Notes: generated by a model not told the origin, from the sequence alone. Numbered from the stretch's first letter, positions 24,745 through 32,923 are shown. The stretch: DNA of 41,804 bases from Vitreoscilla sp. (GCA_030150505.1 JASLFS010000087.1:1-41804), one strand, 5' to 3'. Numbers and translations are program-made.

Positions 24745-26754
24745 ATGAAGTTAAACCCGCAGCAGCAAGAAGCGATTGAATATCTCGGTGGACCGTTATT
24801 GGTTCTAGCGGGCGCTGGTAGTGGAAAAACTCGTGTTATTACACAAAAAATTGCGTATATGATTCGCAAAAAACATTTCCAAGCCCACAAAATTGCAGCC
24901 ATTACATTTACCAATAAAGCTGCAAAAGAAATGCAAGAGCGCATTGCATTGCAGCTAGATAAAAGTGAGAGTAAAGGTTTAACAGTTTGTACTTTTCATT
25001 CTTTAGGGATGAGAATGTTGCGTGAAGATGCTGCTGCTGTTGGTTATAAAAAGCAGTTTTCTATTTTGGATTCATCCGATAGCCAAAAGATTATTCAAGA
25101 GATTATTGGCAGTAGTGGCAAAGACGCTATTTTTAAAACACAAGGGCAATTGTCTCTTTGGAAAAATGATTTAATTTCCCCTGAACAAGCTTTGTTAATG
25201 GCTGAAAATGAGTGGGAAAGACAAATGGCTCAAGTTTATGCCAGTTATCAAGCTACCTTGCAGGCTTATCAGGCTGTGGATTTTGATGATTTAATTAAAT
25301 TACCAGCAGAGATTCTTAAAAATAATGCAGAGATTCGTTATAAATGGCAGGAACGATTTCAGTATTTACTCATTGATGAGTGCCAAGATACCAATGCTTG
25401 CCAATATACCTTAATGAGACAGTTAACGGGGCTTGAAGGGCGGTTTACTGCGGTAGGGGACGATGACCAGAGTATTTATGCTTGGCGTGGGGCAAATGTT
25501 GAGAATCTGAAATTATTACAACAAGATTATCCGCATTTAAAAGTTATTAAACTAGAACAAAATTATCGCTCAACCGCTCGCATTTTAAAAGTAGCAAACC
25601 AAGTGATTAGTCACAATCCAACTAAGTTATTTGAAAAAAAATTGTGGAGCGAATTTGGCATGGGCGATGAAATTCAGGTTATCACCTGCCAGCATGAACG
25701 CCATGAAGCAGAAGTCGTTGCAAGTAAGATATTACAAAGTAAATTACAGCGTGGCGATTCTGCAAAATACAATGATTATGCGATTTTGTACCGCGGGAAT
25801 CATCAGGCAAAGTTATTCGAAGAAGCATTGAGAAGCCAGAGGATTCCTTATCAAATTTCGGGCGGGCAAAGTTTTTTTGATAGAGCTGAAATAAAAGACA
25901 TTTTGGCATATGTTCGATTGCTAATTAATGAGCATGACGAACCTGCTTTTTTACGGGCGATTACCACTCCTAAGCGAGGCATTGGTGAAGTGACCTTAGC
26001 TAAATTAAATGAATTTGCTCAAGTTCATCAACTTAGTTTATTTGAAGCAGCTAGTCATCCCGAGGCCATTAAATTGTTGCCAAGTAAGAACCAAGCCGAT
26101 GTTAATCAATTTATTTTATTATTGGCTGATTTGTCTCATAAAGCCCAAACGCTAACGGCTGGTGAGTTTATGGGGCATTTGTTAGAAATGATTCAGTATG
26201 AAAATCATTTGTATGCCACGGAAGAAGGCAAGCGTGGTGAAATGAAATGGAAGAATATTCAAGATTTAGTACGTTGGTTGAATAACAAAGGCGAACAAGA
26301 TAATAAAAATATTATCGAATTAGGGCAGACCATTGCATTAATGAATCTTTTAGAAGGTAAAGATGAAGATGAAATTGATTCTGTGAAAATGCTAACACTT
26401 CATGCTTCTAAAGGCTTGGAATATCCACATGTGTTTTTAGTGGGTTGCGAGGAAGGGCTATTTCCTCATGCGGAATGTCAAGAGGATGACAAAATTGAAG
26501 AAGAGCGCCGTTTAATGTACGTTGGAATTACTCGGGCACAGAAAAGTTTAATGTTGACACATTGTGTGAAACGCAAAAAAGCAGGTCAGTGGCAATTTTC
26601 AGATCCTAGTCGGTTTATCAATGAAATGCCCCAAGGCGATTTACGCTTTTTTGGTCGTAAAAACAGTGAGCCGATAGTTAGTAAAAATGAAGGTAAACAA
26701 AAGTTAAGCAATATGCGTTCTATGTTGGATGCCATTAAAAATAAAAAAGAATAA
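24745..26754 (+). CDS. rep: ATP-dependent DNA helicase Rep
   Basis: 669 residues from ATG 24745. It was chosen over GTG 24736 because the family starts MKLNPQQQ/MRLNPGQQ. It is an SF1A 3'-5' helicase. Motifs visible are I (LAGAGSGKTRVIT), Ia (ITFTNKAAKEMQ), II (LLIDECQDTN), III (VGDDDQSIYAWRGA), IV (KLEQNYRSTARIL), V (LTLHASKGLEYPHVFLVG) and VI (EERRLMYVGITRA). The length and the C-terminus match Rep, not UvrD or PcrA. It clears proteins ahead of replication forks. No clear terminator follows; the next gene has its own promoter-like element. Confidence 0.96.
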   Translation: MKLNPQQQEAIEYLGGPLLVLAGAGSGKTRVITQKIAYMIRKKHFQAHKIAAITFTNKAAKEMQERIALQLDKSESKGLTVCTFHSLGMRMLREDAAAVGYKKQFSILDSSDSQKIIQEIIGSSGKDAIFKTQGQLSLWKNDLISPEQALLMAENEWERQMAQVYASYQATLQAYQAVDFDDLIKLPAEILKNNAEIRYKWQERFQYLLIDECQDTNACQYTLMRQLTGLEGRFTAVGDDDQSIYAWRGANVENLKLLQQDYPHLKVIKLEQNYRSTARILKVANQVISHNPTKLFEKKLWSEFGMGDEIQVITCQHERHEAEVVASKILQSKLQRGDSAKYNDYAILYRGNHQAKLFEEALRSQRIPYQISGGQSFFDRAEIKDILAYVRLLINEHDEPAFLRAITTPKRGIGEVTLAKLNEFAQVHQLSLFEAASHPEAIKLLPSKNQADVNQFILLLADLSHKAQTLTAGEFMGHLLEMIQYENHLYATEEGKRGEMKWKNIQDLVRWLNNKGEQDNKNIIELGQTIALMNLLEGKDEDEIDSVKMLTLHASKGLEYPHVFLVGCEEGLFPHAECQEDDKIEEERRLMYVGITRAQKSLMLTHCVKRKKAGQWQFSDPSRFINEMPQGDLRFFGRKNSEPIVSKNEGKQKLSNMRSMLDAIKNKKE

Positions 26755-26802
26755 TCAAATAAATAAATTATATTGAAAATAAATGTTATGCATATTTCAT
26801 TT

Positions 26803-26831
26803 TTGTGAAGTATCTTTTAAACTACTCTTAT
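26803..26831 (+). promoter_or_regulatory. Possible promoter of the lipoprotein gene
   Basis: TTGTGA (26803-26808) and TCTTAT (26826-26831) are 17 bases apart, in the 133-base gap before the lipoprotein gene. Both hexamers have mismatches, so this is moderate. Confidence 0.4.
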
Positions 26832-26889
26832 CGTCGGTGATTAAAATAACTTAAAAAGTTGTGGTTAATTTCAACAAGGGAGTAGTGTG

Positions 26890-27348
26890 ATGCAAAAGTG
26901 GATTGTCATTTTGATGGTTAGTATGGGGTTGGTTGCTTGTCACTCGGAAAAACAAGAAGAAACTGTTGAATTAGCTTCTGAGAATATTATGCAGAATCAA
27001 GTAGATTCTGCATCTGATTTTGAGCATACATCTGAAAATAGTGTTGATTTTGTGGGTATTTATTTGACTCAAAGTCCAGATTTAACAGCAAGCTTAGATT
27101 TGAATGGTGATGGTAGTTATCATTTTAAAGGCAATCGCTATAAAGATGGTAAGGAAGAGCAATTTAGCTATGAGGGTCAATACAAATGGCTTGCTGATGG
27201 CGTGAGAATCCAACTAGGTGAAGAAGCTAAAAATGTACAGTTTTTTATTGGTGAAAATGCGATTTGGTATTTAGGAGATAATCCTGACAATAAAAATACT
27301 TATGTTGATATTCAAAATAACCCAGAGTTTATGAAAGAAATTGATTAA
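26890..27348 (+). CDS. Lipoprotein, NlpE-N-like beta domain
   Basis: 152 residues from ATG 26890, with AGGGAG upstream; a GTG at 26887 is one codon earlier. The signal peptide ends in the lipobox GLVAC, so the mature protein starts at Cys 16. An acidic linker (about 17-50) is followed by a beta-rich domain (FVGIYLTQSPDLTASLDLN, then DGSYHFKGNRY). The pattern of short strands with 'DG' turns resembles the N-terminal domain of NlpE, but the NlpE CxxC is absent. Role unknown, probably in the outer membrane or periplasm. Confidence 0.75.
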   Translation: MQKWIVILMVSMGLVACHSEKQEETVELASENIMQNQVDSASDFEHTSENSVDFVGIYLTQSPDLTASLDLNGDGSYHFKGNRYKDGKEEQFSYEGQYKWLADGVRIQLGEEAKNVQFFIGENAIWYLGDNPDNKNTYVDIQNNPEFMKEID

Positions 27349-27371
27349 TCAAAGTTGAAATGAGTTAAAAG

Positions 27372-27402
27372 AAAAAGCCAAGCAATGAAGCTTGGCTTTT
27401 TT
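27372..27402. terminator. Bidirectional terminator between the lipoprotein gene and serS
   Basis: AAAAAGCCAAGC (27372-27383) pairs with GCTTGGCTTTTT (27390-27401+). The stem core is the same as in the trmB terminator at 1449-1477. Confidence 0.92.
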
Positions 27403-27416
27403 ATGGCTTACGTTTA

Positions 27417-28715
27417 TTAAGCTTGTGGCGTTAATTTTTCCAAGCCACCCATTAGTGGGCGAAGTACTTCAGGAATGATAACGCTACCATCAGCTTGCTG
27501 GTTGTTTTCTAAAATCGCCACTAAAGTACGACCAACAGCTAAACCAGAACCATTTAATGTATGAACATATTGGTTTTTACCTTGCTCATTTTTAAAGCGT
27601 GCTTTCATGCGGCGAGCTTGGAAATCTTCGCAGTTTGAGCAGCTAGAAATTTCTCGGTAAGTGTTTTGAGCTGGAACCCAAACTTCTAAATCATATGTTT
27701 TTGCTGCACCAAAGCCCATGTCGCCAGTACACAAGGTAATAACACGATAAGGTAATTCCAAAGCTTTTAAAATGTTTTCTGCATGAGAAACCATTTCTTC
27801 CAAAGCTTCATATGATTTTTCTGGATGAGCAATCTGCACCATTTCTACTTTATCAAACTGATGCTGACGAATAAATCCACGAGTGTCTTTACCATATGAG
27901 CCAGCTTCTGAACGGAAGCAAGGAGAGTGCGCCGTCATGCGAATTGGCAGATCACTTTCTTTTAGAATACTTTCACGAACAGTATTGGTTAAAGTAATTT
28001 CTGCTGTGGAAATTAAATATTGTTCTTTATTGTCAACTGCTTCAGGAGCACCTGAAGTCACTTTGTACATATCTTCAGCAAATTTAGGTAATTGACCTGT
28101 GCCATATAAAATATTTGGATTCACAATATATGGAGTGTAATGCTCAGTATAACCATGTTTAATGGTATGAGTATTTAACATAAATTGTGCAATGGCACGG
28201 TGTAATAATGCCATTTGCCCACGTAATACTGTGAAGCGAGCACCAGATAATGCTGCACCCATTTCAAAATCTAAACCCAATGAAGCACCTACATCGACAT
28301 GGTCTTTGATTTCAAAATTAAATTCTTTTGGCGTACCGACTTTTCTGACTTCGACGTTATCATTTTCGTCTTTACCTGCTGGGACGTCAGCATGTGGCAA
28401 GTTCGGAATTTCTAATAGCCAATTATCTAGTTCAGCTTGTACTGTTTCATACTGAGCTTCTACATCTTTTAATTGGGAACCTAATTGACCAACAGATGCC
28501 ATTACTTCGCTGGCATCTTCGCCTTTACTTTTTAAAATGCCTATTTGCTTGGAAACTTGATTGCGTTCCGCTTGCAACTCTTGGGTTTTCGTTTGTAAGT
28601 CTTTTCGAGCTGCTTCAAGTTTTTCAAAACGTTGCACGTCGAATTTGTAACCACGTTGAGCTAATCGAATCGCAACTGCATTCACATCATTGCGAAGGAG
28701 TTGTATATCTAACAT
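27417..28715 (-). CDS. serS: Serine-tRNA ligase
   Basis: 432 residues, class II. An N-terminal coiled-coil arm (about 30-100) that contacts tRNA is followed by the catalytic core: LISTAEITLTN (motif region), FRSEAGSYGKDTRGFIRQHQF (motif 2), GDMGFGAAKTYDLEVW, EISSCSNCEDFQARRM, and LNGSGLAVGRTLVAILEN (motif 3). All are intact. It charges tRNA-Ser. No T-box or leader peptide was seen upstream. Confidence 0.98.
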   Translation of the reverse strand: MLDIQLLRNDVNAVAIRLAQRGYKFDVQRFEKLEAARKDLQTKTQELQAERNQVSKQIGILKSKGEDASEVMASVGQLGSQLKDVEAQYETVQAELDNWLLEIPNLPHADVPAGKDENDNVEVRKVGTPKEFNFEIKDHVDVGASLGLDFEMGAALSGARFTVLRGQMALLHRAIAQFMLNTHTIKHGYTEHYTPYIVNPNILYGTGQLPKFAEDMYKVTSGAPEAVDNKEQYLISTAEITLTNTVRESILKESDLPIRMTAHSPCFRSEAGSYGKDTRGFIRQHQFDKVEMVQIAHPEKSYEALEEMVSHAENILKALELPYRVITLCTGDMGFGAAKTYDLEVWVPAQNTYREISSCSNCEDFQARRMKARFKNEQGKNQYVHTLNGSGLAVGRTLVAILENNQQADGSVIIPEVLRPLMGGLEKLTPQA

Positions 28716-29277
28716 ATTGTATTTTCTATAAATTTATAAATTAATATAATAATCAATAAACAAAAGACAAGCTAATCAAAGATATTTCCGCAATTTAGCC
28801 TTATGGCTTTTAAACTTTGTTTTTGCGGATATATTTTATAGTCATGTTTTATAAGGCATGACCTAGCTGCCTTTTCACGGTTGCAATGCTATCAGGTTTT
28901 AGAAAGAAATCAGTGCCTAATTTTATTTTTAGGTTACTGAGTCATTAAACTGATAGCTTATCTTTTAATGCTGGATTCTTATCTGTGGCATTTATTCTTA
29001 TTTTAGCAAAACGTTAATTAAATGCGCTAGTGATTAACGCTATTCCGTTTTTTGTGCTAAACCAATGCACATGAATAACCAACATTTCATGATTAATAAT
29101 TTCTTCTAGTTTACCAGTTATTATAAATCTAAGCTTTGCTTTTATCGCGTTTGGATTCATTGCCAAAACCGCATCTGATAGCACATGAGTTTTGCTTTTG
29201 AACATATTATGGGGTTTTTATCCGACAACATGGGTTGCATTTATTGTGCTTTTTGATGCTTTTTTGGCAATTTTTAA
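28716..29277. other. 562-base gap between serS and the phospholipase C gene
   Basis: AT-rich with no convincing intact gene. It should hold the serS promoter at its left end. GTCATG and CATGAC (about 28841-28861) form a short inverted repeat. AGCTGCCTTTTCACGG (28865-28880) resembles a decayed copy of the DUS hairpin at 14518-14537. A minus-strand frame at 28951-29205 with an in-frame stop is listed separately. No terminator for the phospholipase gene was recognised. Confidence 0.6.
28951..29205 (-). pseudogene. Possible decayed gene downstream of the phospholipase C gene
   Basis: A 63-codon frame starts at ATG 29205 (MFKSKTHVLSDAVLAMNPNA) and ends at TAA 29014. The same frame continues after the stop for 22 more codons (RFAKIRINATDKNPALKDKL and two more residues) to a second stop near 28951. 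The residue mix of both parts looks protein-like, which suggests one coding region broken by a point mutation. No family was recognised and there is no clear ribosome-binding site, so it could also be chance. Confidence 0.25.
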
Positions 29278-31482
29278 TTAAGCTAAGGCTGGATCGCTAA
29301 TGGAATCAAAAGATGTTTCCATTCGACCAGCAAAGCGTTGGGAATAATGGTCTTGATTATCTAATGTTACTAAGAAATCATACCAATGGGCGGTTTTCTC
29401 AAGGTTTAAAAATTGTTTGTGATGTTTTCCTGGAGCAAGGGCTATTTTTAGTTCTTGATTGTTCTGATAGGCCAATGGAAGTAGGTTGAAGTGCAAAGGA
29501 GAATTGCCTTTATTTGTAAATTGTATCTGAATGCCTTTTTTATTTTTATCATACAATATTTCTACTTCTGGATTAATTTCACTTAAATTTTGAACATTTC
29601 CAACAAAATGGCGGTGATAAGCATTTGGACCTAATACCCAAAGATTATAATGTCCCGAATTATCAAGCATTACATCCCAAATATCACTAATTTCTTTTCC
29701 AGCCTCAACGACATATCGCCTTGGTATTTTGTCTAAATTTAATTTGTCATAGACGTGATATACCGCACCTTGACTGCCGGTATTTTTAAAAAATAGCTCT
29801 ACATGATTCGGATGTCTGGTTATCGATGTATGCAATTCATACGGTAGTTTTCTTGATAGTTTGATGCCTTTATTTTGAATTGGTAGGCTGTTTTTTTCAG
29901 GTAATGGGACGCTTGGTAAGGTTTCTTGAATTTTTCTAAATTGATCTGCTTGTAATCGAGTTATCTTAGGGGATAGAGTTGTAACAGATTCGGTATTGGG
30001 AGTTTTAAAATTAAATGCGCTGGTTAAATTGCCGCAGATTGCACGACGAAATGGGCTAATATTGCTTTCAATGACGCCAAATCGCTCTTCGAGAAACATT
30101 AATATGGATGTGTGATCAAAGGTTTCCGAGTTTACCCACCCACCTTTACTCCATGGCGAAACAACATACAGCGGAACACGAGGGCCAGGACCATAAACCC
30201 GATTGTCTGCAGCTGGTTGCTCAGTGCTGCCAGCTGGTGGTTGATGGCTATAGTATTCATAAGACATATCTTGCTCGCTAAGTGTCGATTTTCCTGCGAA
30301 TTGATTATTTTTAATTTTCGATGGTGCAGAAGGTGGTGGTACATGGTCAAAATAGCCATCATTCTCATCAAAATTCACAATCAAAACAGTTTTACTCCAC
30401 ACTTCTGGTACGGCTGTTAATGCGTCTAAAATTTCTTGAATAAACCAAGCTCCTTGAACAGGGCTTGAGGGGCCAGGGTGCTCGCAATAAATAGCTGGTG
30501 CATTAATCCATGATACTTGTGGTAAGTTGTCTTCTTTAATGTCACGCTTAAATGCATCTAAGTAATTTTCAGGAGAAGTACCCGGTAAAGTATTGGCAAT
30601 GCCTTTATACAACGGATCTGGATATGGATATTGGCGGTCATAAGCATGGTATGGAAGCGGTTGTTTGTTTGGGTAATAAGGAGTATTGGCTGATTCGCCA
30701 CTGGAGACAGGAAATCCTGACGCGATATTGGCTTTTTTAAAGTTAACAAATGATCCTAGCATGTTATCTCCCCATTCATCAGGCATGTTTTGATAACATA
30801 TCCATTGAATCCCTGCTTTTTCAAGCCGTTCTGCGTAGGTGGTCCAAGTGTAGCCTATGTTGACTGTTTTTGGATTGCCATCTAGCTTACTCCATTCATT
30901 GTTAACATAAGCACGATTACTTGGAAGAGCTCCATTGGTTCCTGTTAAATGAAATGATCTATTGGCATCTGTTCCTGTGTGAATTGAGCAGTGATAAGCA
31001 TCACAAATGGTAAATGCATTGGCTAAGGCAAACTGAAACGGAATTTCTTTTTCTTTGTAATAGCCCATAGAAACATCATGTTTATGTTCTGGCCAATGTG
31101 TCATTCGTCCATTATCCCACGCTAGTTGAGTATCTACCCATGTATGAGGTGTTCCTCCGGCACGTTGAGCATTATGATAATCGCCATTCAGATGATATGG
31201 CGTTAAAGTACTGCCATTTTTTCTGATTTGATGCCATATATTCGGTTGATTAGGAACGGGAATGGTCATTCTATCGGAGAAGCCACGTACCCCGGCTAAT
31301 GTTCCAAAATAGTGGTCAAATGAGCGGTTTTCTTGCATGAGAATAACAACATGTTCGACATCATGAATCGTACCTGTTTTATTATTAGCAGGGATAGCTA
31401 AAGCTTTTTGTATGCTGAGAGGGAGGCTAGCTAGCGCGGTAGAGCCTGCTAATGTATGGAGGAAGTTTCTGCGAGTAACCAT
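29278..31482 (-). CDS. Phospholipase C, phosphocholine-specific (non-haemolytic PlcN/PlcH family), Tat-exported
   Basis: 734 residues. A Tat signal peptide has the twin-arginine motif TRRNFLH at residues 3-9, with an Ala-rich end at about 29. The catalytic domain has EHVVILMQENRSFDHYFGTL near residue 45, NFDENDGYFDHVPPP near 370, and GPRVPLYVVSPWSKGGWV near 435. The C-terminal 190 residues carry two DUF756 units (about 545-635 and 640-730). Such enzymes cleave phosphatidylcholine or sphingomyelin outside the inner membrane. It stands alone in AT-rich, gene-poor DNA, which suggests acquisition by transfer. No plcR-type chaperone gene is adjacent. Substrate specificity between PC and other lipids is inferred. 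Confidence 0.92.
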   Translation of the reverse strand: MVTRRNFLHTLAGSTALASLPLSIQKALAIPANNKTGTIHDVEHVVILMQENRSFDHYFGTLAGVRGFSDRMTIPVPNQPNIWHQIRKNGSTLTPYHLNGDYHNAQRAGGTPHTWVDTQLAWDNGRMTHWPEHKHDVSMGYYKEKEIPFQFALANAFTICDAYHCSIHTGTDANRSFHLTGTNGALPSNRAYVNNEWSKLDGNPKTVNIGYTWTTYAERLEKAGIQWICYQNMPDEWGDNMLGSFVNFKKANIASGFPVSSGESANTPYYPNKQPLPYHAYDRQYPYPDPLYKGIANTLPGTSPENYLDAFKRDIKEDNLPQVSWINAPAIYCEHPGPSSPVQGAWFIQEILDALTAVPEVWSKTVLIVNFDENDGYFDHVPPPSAPSKIKNNQFAGKSTLSEQDMSYEYYSHQPPAGSTEQPAADNRVYGPGPRVPLYVVSPWSKGGWVNSETFDHTSILMFLEERFGVIESNISPFRRAICGNLTSAFNFKTPNTESVTTLSPKITRLQADQFRKIQETLPSVPLPEKNSLPIQNKGIKLSRKLPYELHTSITRHPNHVELFFKNTGSQGAVYHVYDKLNLDKIPRRYVVEAGKEISDIWDVMLDNSGHYNLWVLGPNAYHRHFVGNVQNLSEINPEVEILYDKNKKGIQIQFTNKGNSPLHFNLLPLAYQNNQELKIALAPGKHHKQFLNLEKTAHWYDFLVTLDNQDHYSQRFAGRMETSFDSISDPALA

Positions 31483-31596
31483 AATGATTTATCCAAAATT
31501 AGTTTACCTACTAAGAATCTTCACCTTAAATACTTATATTGAAAGTTTTATGACAAATGGTAATTTATAATAGAATTTTTTTTAAAAATATTTTTT

Positions 31597-31629
31597 AACA
31601 TATTGATAATAATGTGCTTATATTTATTT
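31597..31629 (+). promoter_or_regulatory. Possible promoter containing a Fur-like AT-rich repeat
   Basis: TTAACA (about 31595-31600) and TATATT (31619-31624) are 18 bases apart. The spacer holds TTGATAATAATGTGCT, of which a near copy (one base different) recurs at 32084-32099. GATAATAAT resembles half of a Fur box, but the second half is poor. It would transcribe rightward into the small ORF at 31644. Confidence 0.3.
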
Positions 31630-31643
31630 ATAAGATAGGGTGT

Positions 31644-31757
31644 ATGGTGTTTTTAGCTAGAAATTTCTCCAATATATTGGTCAGAAATTTAGAAAAAATA
31701 GGTATTTTTAATTGTGGTTATTGGGATGATTTACGTGATAGTAATGTTGTGAGTTGA
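31644..31757 (+). CDS. Possible 37-residue small protein
   Basis: ATG 31644 is preceded by AGATAGGG at suitable spacing. The frame encodes 37 residues beginning MVFLARNFSNILVRNL and ending GYWDDLRDSNVVS, with stop TGA at 31755-31757. It has a promoter-like element upstream and a strong hairpin 8 bases after the stop, the layout of a real short transcript. There is no membrane segment or known motif. It may be a small protein, a leader of the RNA element at 31765, or chance. Confidence 0.35.
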   Translation: MVFLARNFSNILVRNLEKIGIFNCGYWDDLRDSNVVS

Positions 31758-31764
31758 ATTGACT

Positions 31765-31851
31765 AAAAACAGCTGTTAATCCGAAAGAATTAACAGCTGT
31801 TTTCTTCATGCTTGATGTGTGTATTGCTTGTCATTACTGACTTTATTTTTT
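31765..31851 (+). ncRNA. Candidate small RNA, sibling 1
   Basis: AAAACAGCTGTTAAT (31766-31780) pairs perfectly with ATTAACAGCTGTTTT (31789-31803), a 15-bp stem-loop. Seven bases later comes CTTGATGTGT plus GTA plus TTGC (31811-31827), nearly the same as at 32197-32213. A short GTCA-TTAC-TGAC hairpin (31830-31841) and TTTATTTTTT follow as a weak terminator. The layout matches sibling 2. No clear dedicated promoter was found, so it might be the 3' part of the transcript of the small ORF upstream. Confidence 0.5.
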
Positions 31852-32153
31852 AGAACAATAGCATAATGAATGGGAAATTGGAATATTTTATTTGTAAAGT
31901 TAAATAAAAATATTTATATGATAAATAAATTTATTATTAGGGTTGGTTAGTTAAAATATGATTGATTATTATATATATATCAAAAAATCATTTATATTAA
32001 GACATTAATAAATGTATCTTTTTTATATTTTTGTCATTTTTCGTATATTCAATTAGCATTATTAATCCAAAAGATAAATAATATTGATAATAATATGCTA
32101 AATTTTTAAAAATGATACAAATTGTATTGTAAATTACAGAATATTTGTAATAT

Positions 32154-32159
32154 TATAAT
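32154..32159 (+). promoter_or_regulatory. -10 element of the candidate small RNA sibling 2
   Basis: A perfect TATAAT ends 5 bases before the first stem-loop, which puts the expected start of transcription at the foot of the hairpin. No good -35 is present at 16-18 bases. Confidence 0.55.
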
Positions 32160-32163
32160 GCCT

Positions 32164-32245
32164 AACAGATGTTCATTGAGCATCTGTTTTTAAATCCTTG
32201 ATGTGTATGTTGCGCCAGTTCCTTTACGGAACTGGCATTTTTTTT
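32164..32245 (+). ncRNA. Candidate small regulatory RNA, sibling 2
   Basis: About 82 nt. AACAGATG (32164-32171) pairs with CATCTGTT (32181-32188). An AU-rich single-stranded stretch includes AAATCCTTGATGTGTATGTTGC (32192-32213). Then GCCAGTTCC (32214-32222) pairs perfectly with GGAACTGGC (32228-32236) around TTTAC, followed by A and eight Ts. This is the typical form of an Hfq-type small RNA, and the layout recalls the tandem sibling RNAs NmsR/RcoF of Neisseria. The UCCUU in the open stretch could pair with AAGGA-type ribosome-binding sites. Homology to the known neisserial RNAs was not tested. Confidence 0.65.
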
Positions 32246-32489
32246 GGTTATTTTAATCATTCATATATTCTCTAATTCACAAGTGTTATTGCTACTGAAA
32301 AGTAGGTCGGTATCTTGTTCTCTTGATTTCAAAAATGAATATGCGTCTTCATCTAAATCCAATCTTTTAATGTATTATTTTGTGGTAAATAAGAAAATTT
32401 TAATGAATTAAGATTATGATTTAATATACAAAAATATTTCGCACAATTATTATAATGTGAATGGTATTTGTCATAAATGGAGGTTGATT

Positions 32490-32660
32490 GTGCTTTTAGA
32501 TTGCAATTTGACGAAGGTCTTTATATTTACGTTTTTGGTTTTACTTGCTGGTCATAGTGATTATTTATTTTTACAATTATCACAAGATAGCCATACGAAG
32601 CAGGAGATAATCCGCATGTTAGGCATGAAAAAGCAATATGATTATTCTGTCGCTTTGTAA
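32490..32660 (+). CDS. Possible 56-residue small membrane protein
   Basis: GTG 32490 has TGGAGG six bases upstream (32478-32483), and a perfect TATAAT lies at 32451-32456. The frame can be extended upstream to a GTG at 32457, but that has no ribosome-binding site. The predicted protein has one hydrophobic segment (KVFIFTFLVLLAGHSDYLFL) followed by a polar tail ending MLGMKKQYDYSVAL. No family was recognised. The coincidence of promoter box, ribosome-binding site and membrane helix supports it, but composition alone could produce this in AT-rich DNA. Confidence 0.35.
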   Translation: MLLDCNLTKVFIFTFLVLLAGHSDYLFLQLSQDSHTKQEIIRMLGMKKQYDYSVAL

Positions 32661-32854
32661 AAAATAGTTGCCATTATTTTGTGTTTTAAAACGGTAGCTG
32701 GATGCAGGTTTTGCTTTAAGTGATATGTAAATTAGCTTGTTTTTGTTATATCAATAGTTTTTGTTAATTAATGAGGCTTATTAAGTGTTTCAGGGAGCCT
32801 ATTATTGTCAATTTCAATAAAAAAAATTGGTATAAAAGGTGTAATTAATTTAAT

Positions 32855-32883
32855 TTAAGTTAAAATATTGAAGATACTATAAA
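32855..32883 (+). promoter_or_regulatory. Promoter of the acidic PopZ-like gene
   Basis: TTAAGT (32855-32860) and TATAAA (32878-32883) are exactly 17 bases apart, 41 bases before the ATG. Confidence 0.5.
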
Positions 32884-32923
32884 TAGCTTTTATAAATGGT
32901 TTATTAGGATAAGGAAAGAACCA

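Larger units (their letters stand above)
31483..32923. other. 1.44-kb AT-rich, gene-poor region right of the phospholipase C gene
   Basis: Holds the phospholipase promoter region (left end), two candidate small RNAs (31765-31851 and 32164-32245), two possible small ORFs (31644-31757 and 32490-32660) and a one-mismatch DUS (32789-32800). The rest is very AT-rich, with nothing recognised between about 31860 and 32080 or 32660 and 32780. Confidence 0.7.

Noticed and set aside
1449..27402. Shared terminator stem AAGCCAAGC/GCTTGGCTT (1449-1477, 27372-27402; half copy at 8817-8825) as a mobile repeat family
   Set aside because: The shared part is a short stem core only, with different loops and flanks; convergent evolution of terminators explains it.
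28716..28830. Possible T-box or serine leader upstream of serS
   Set aside because: No T-box sequence, no serine-rich leader peptide and no terminator/antiterminator pair were found; T-boxes are also rare in proteobacteria.
32261..32374. Minus-strand 37-codon frame reading LDLDEDAYSFLKSREQ, reminiscent of VapB-type antitoxins
   Set aside because: No ATG or GTG start and no ribosome-binding site; a stop lies directly upstream. Resemblance is over a few residues only. Could be a relic, but cannot be supported.
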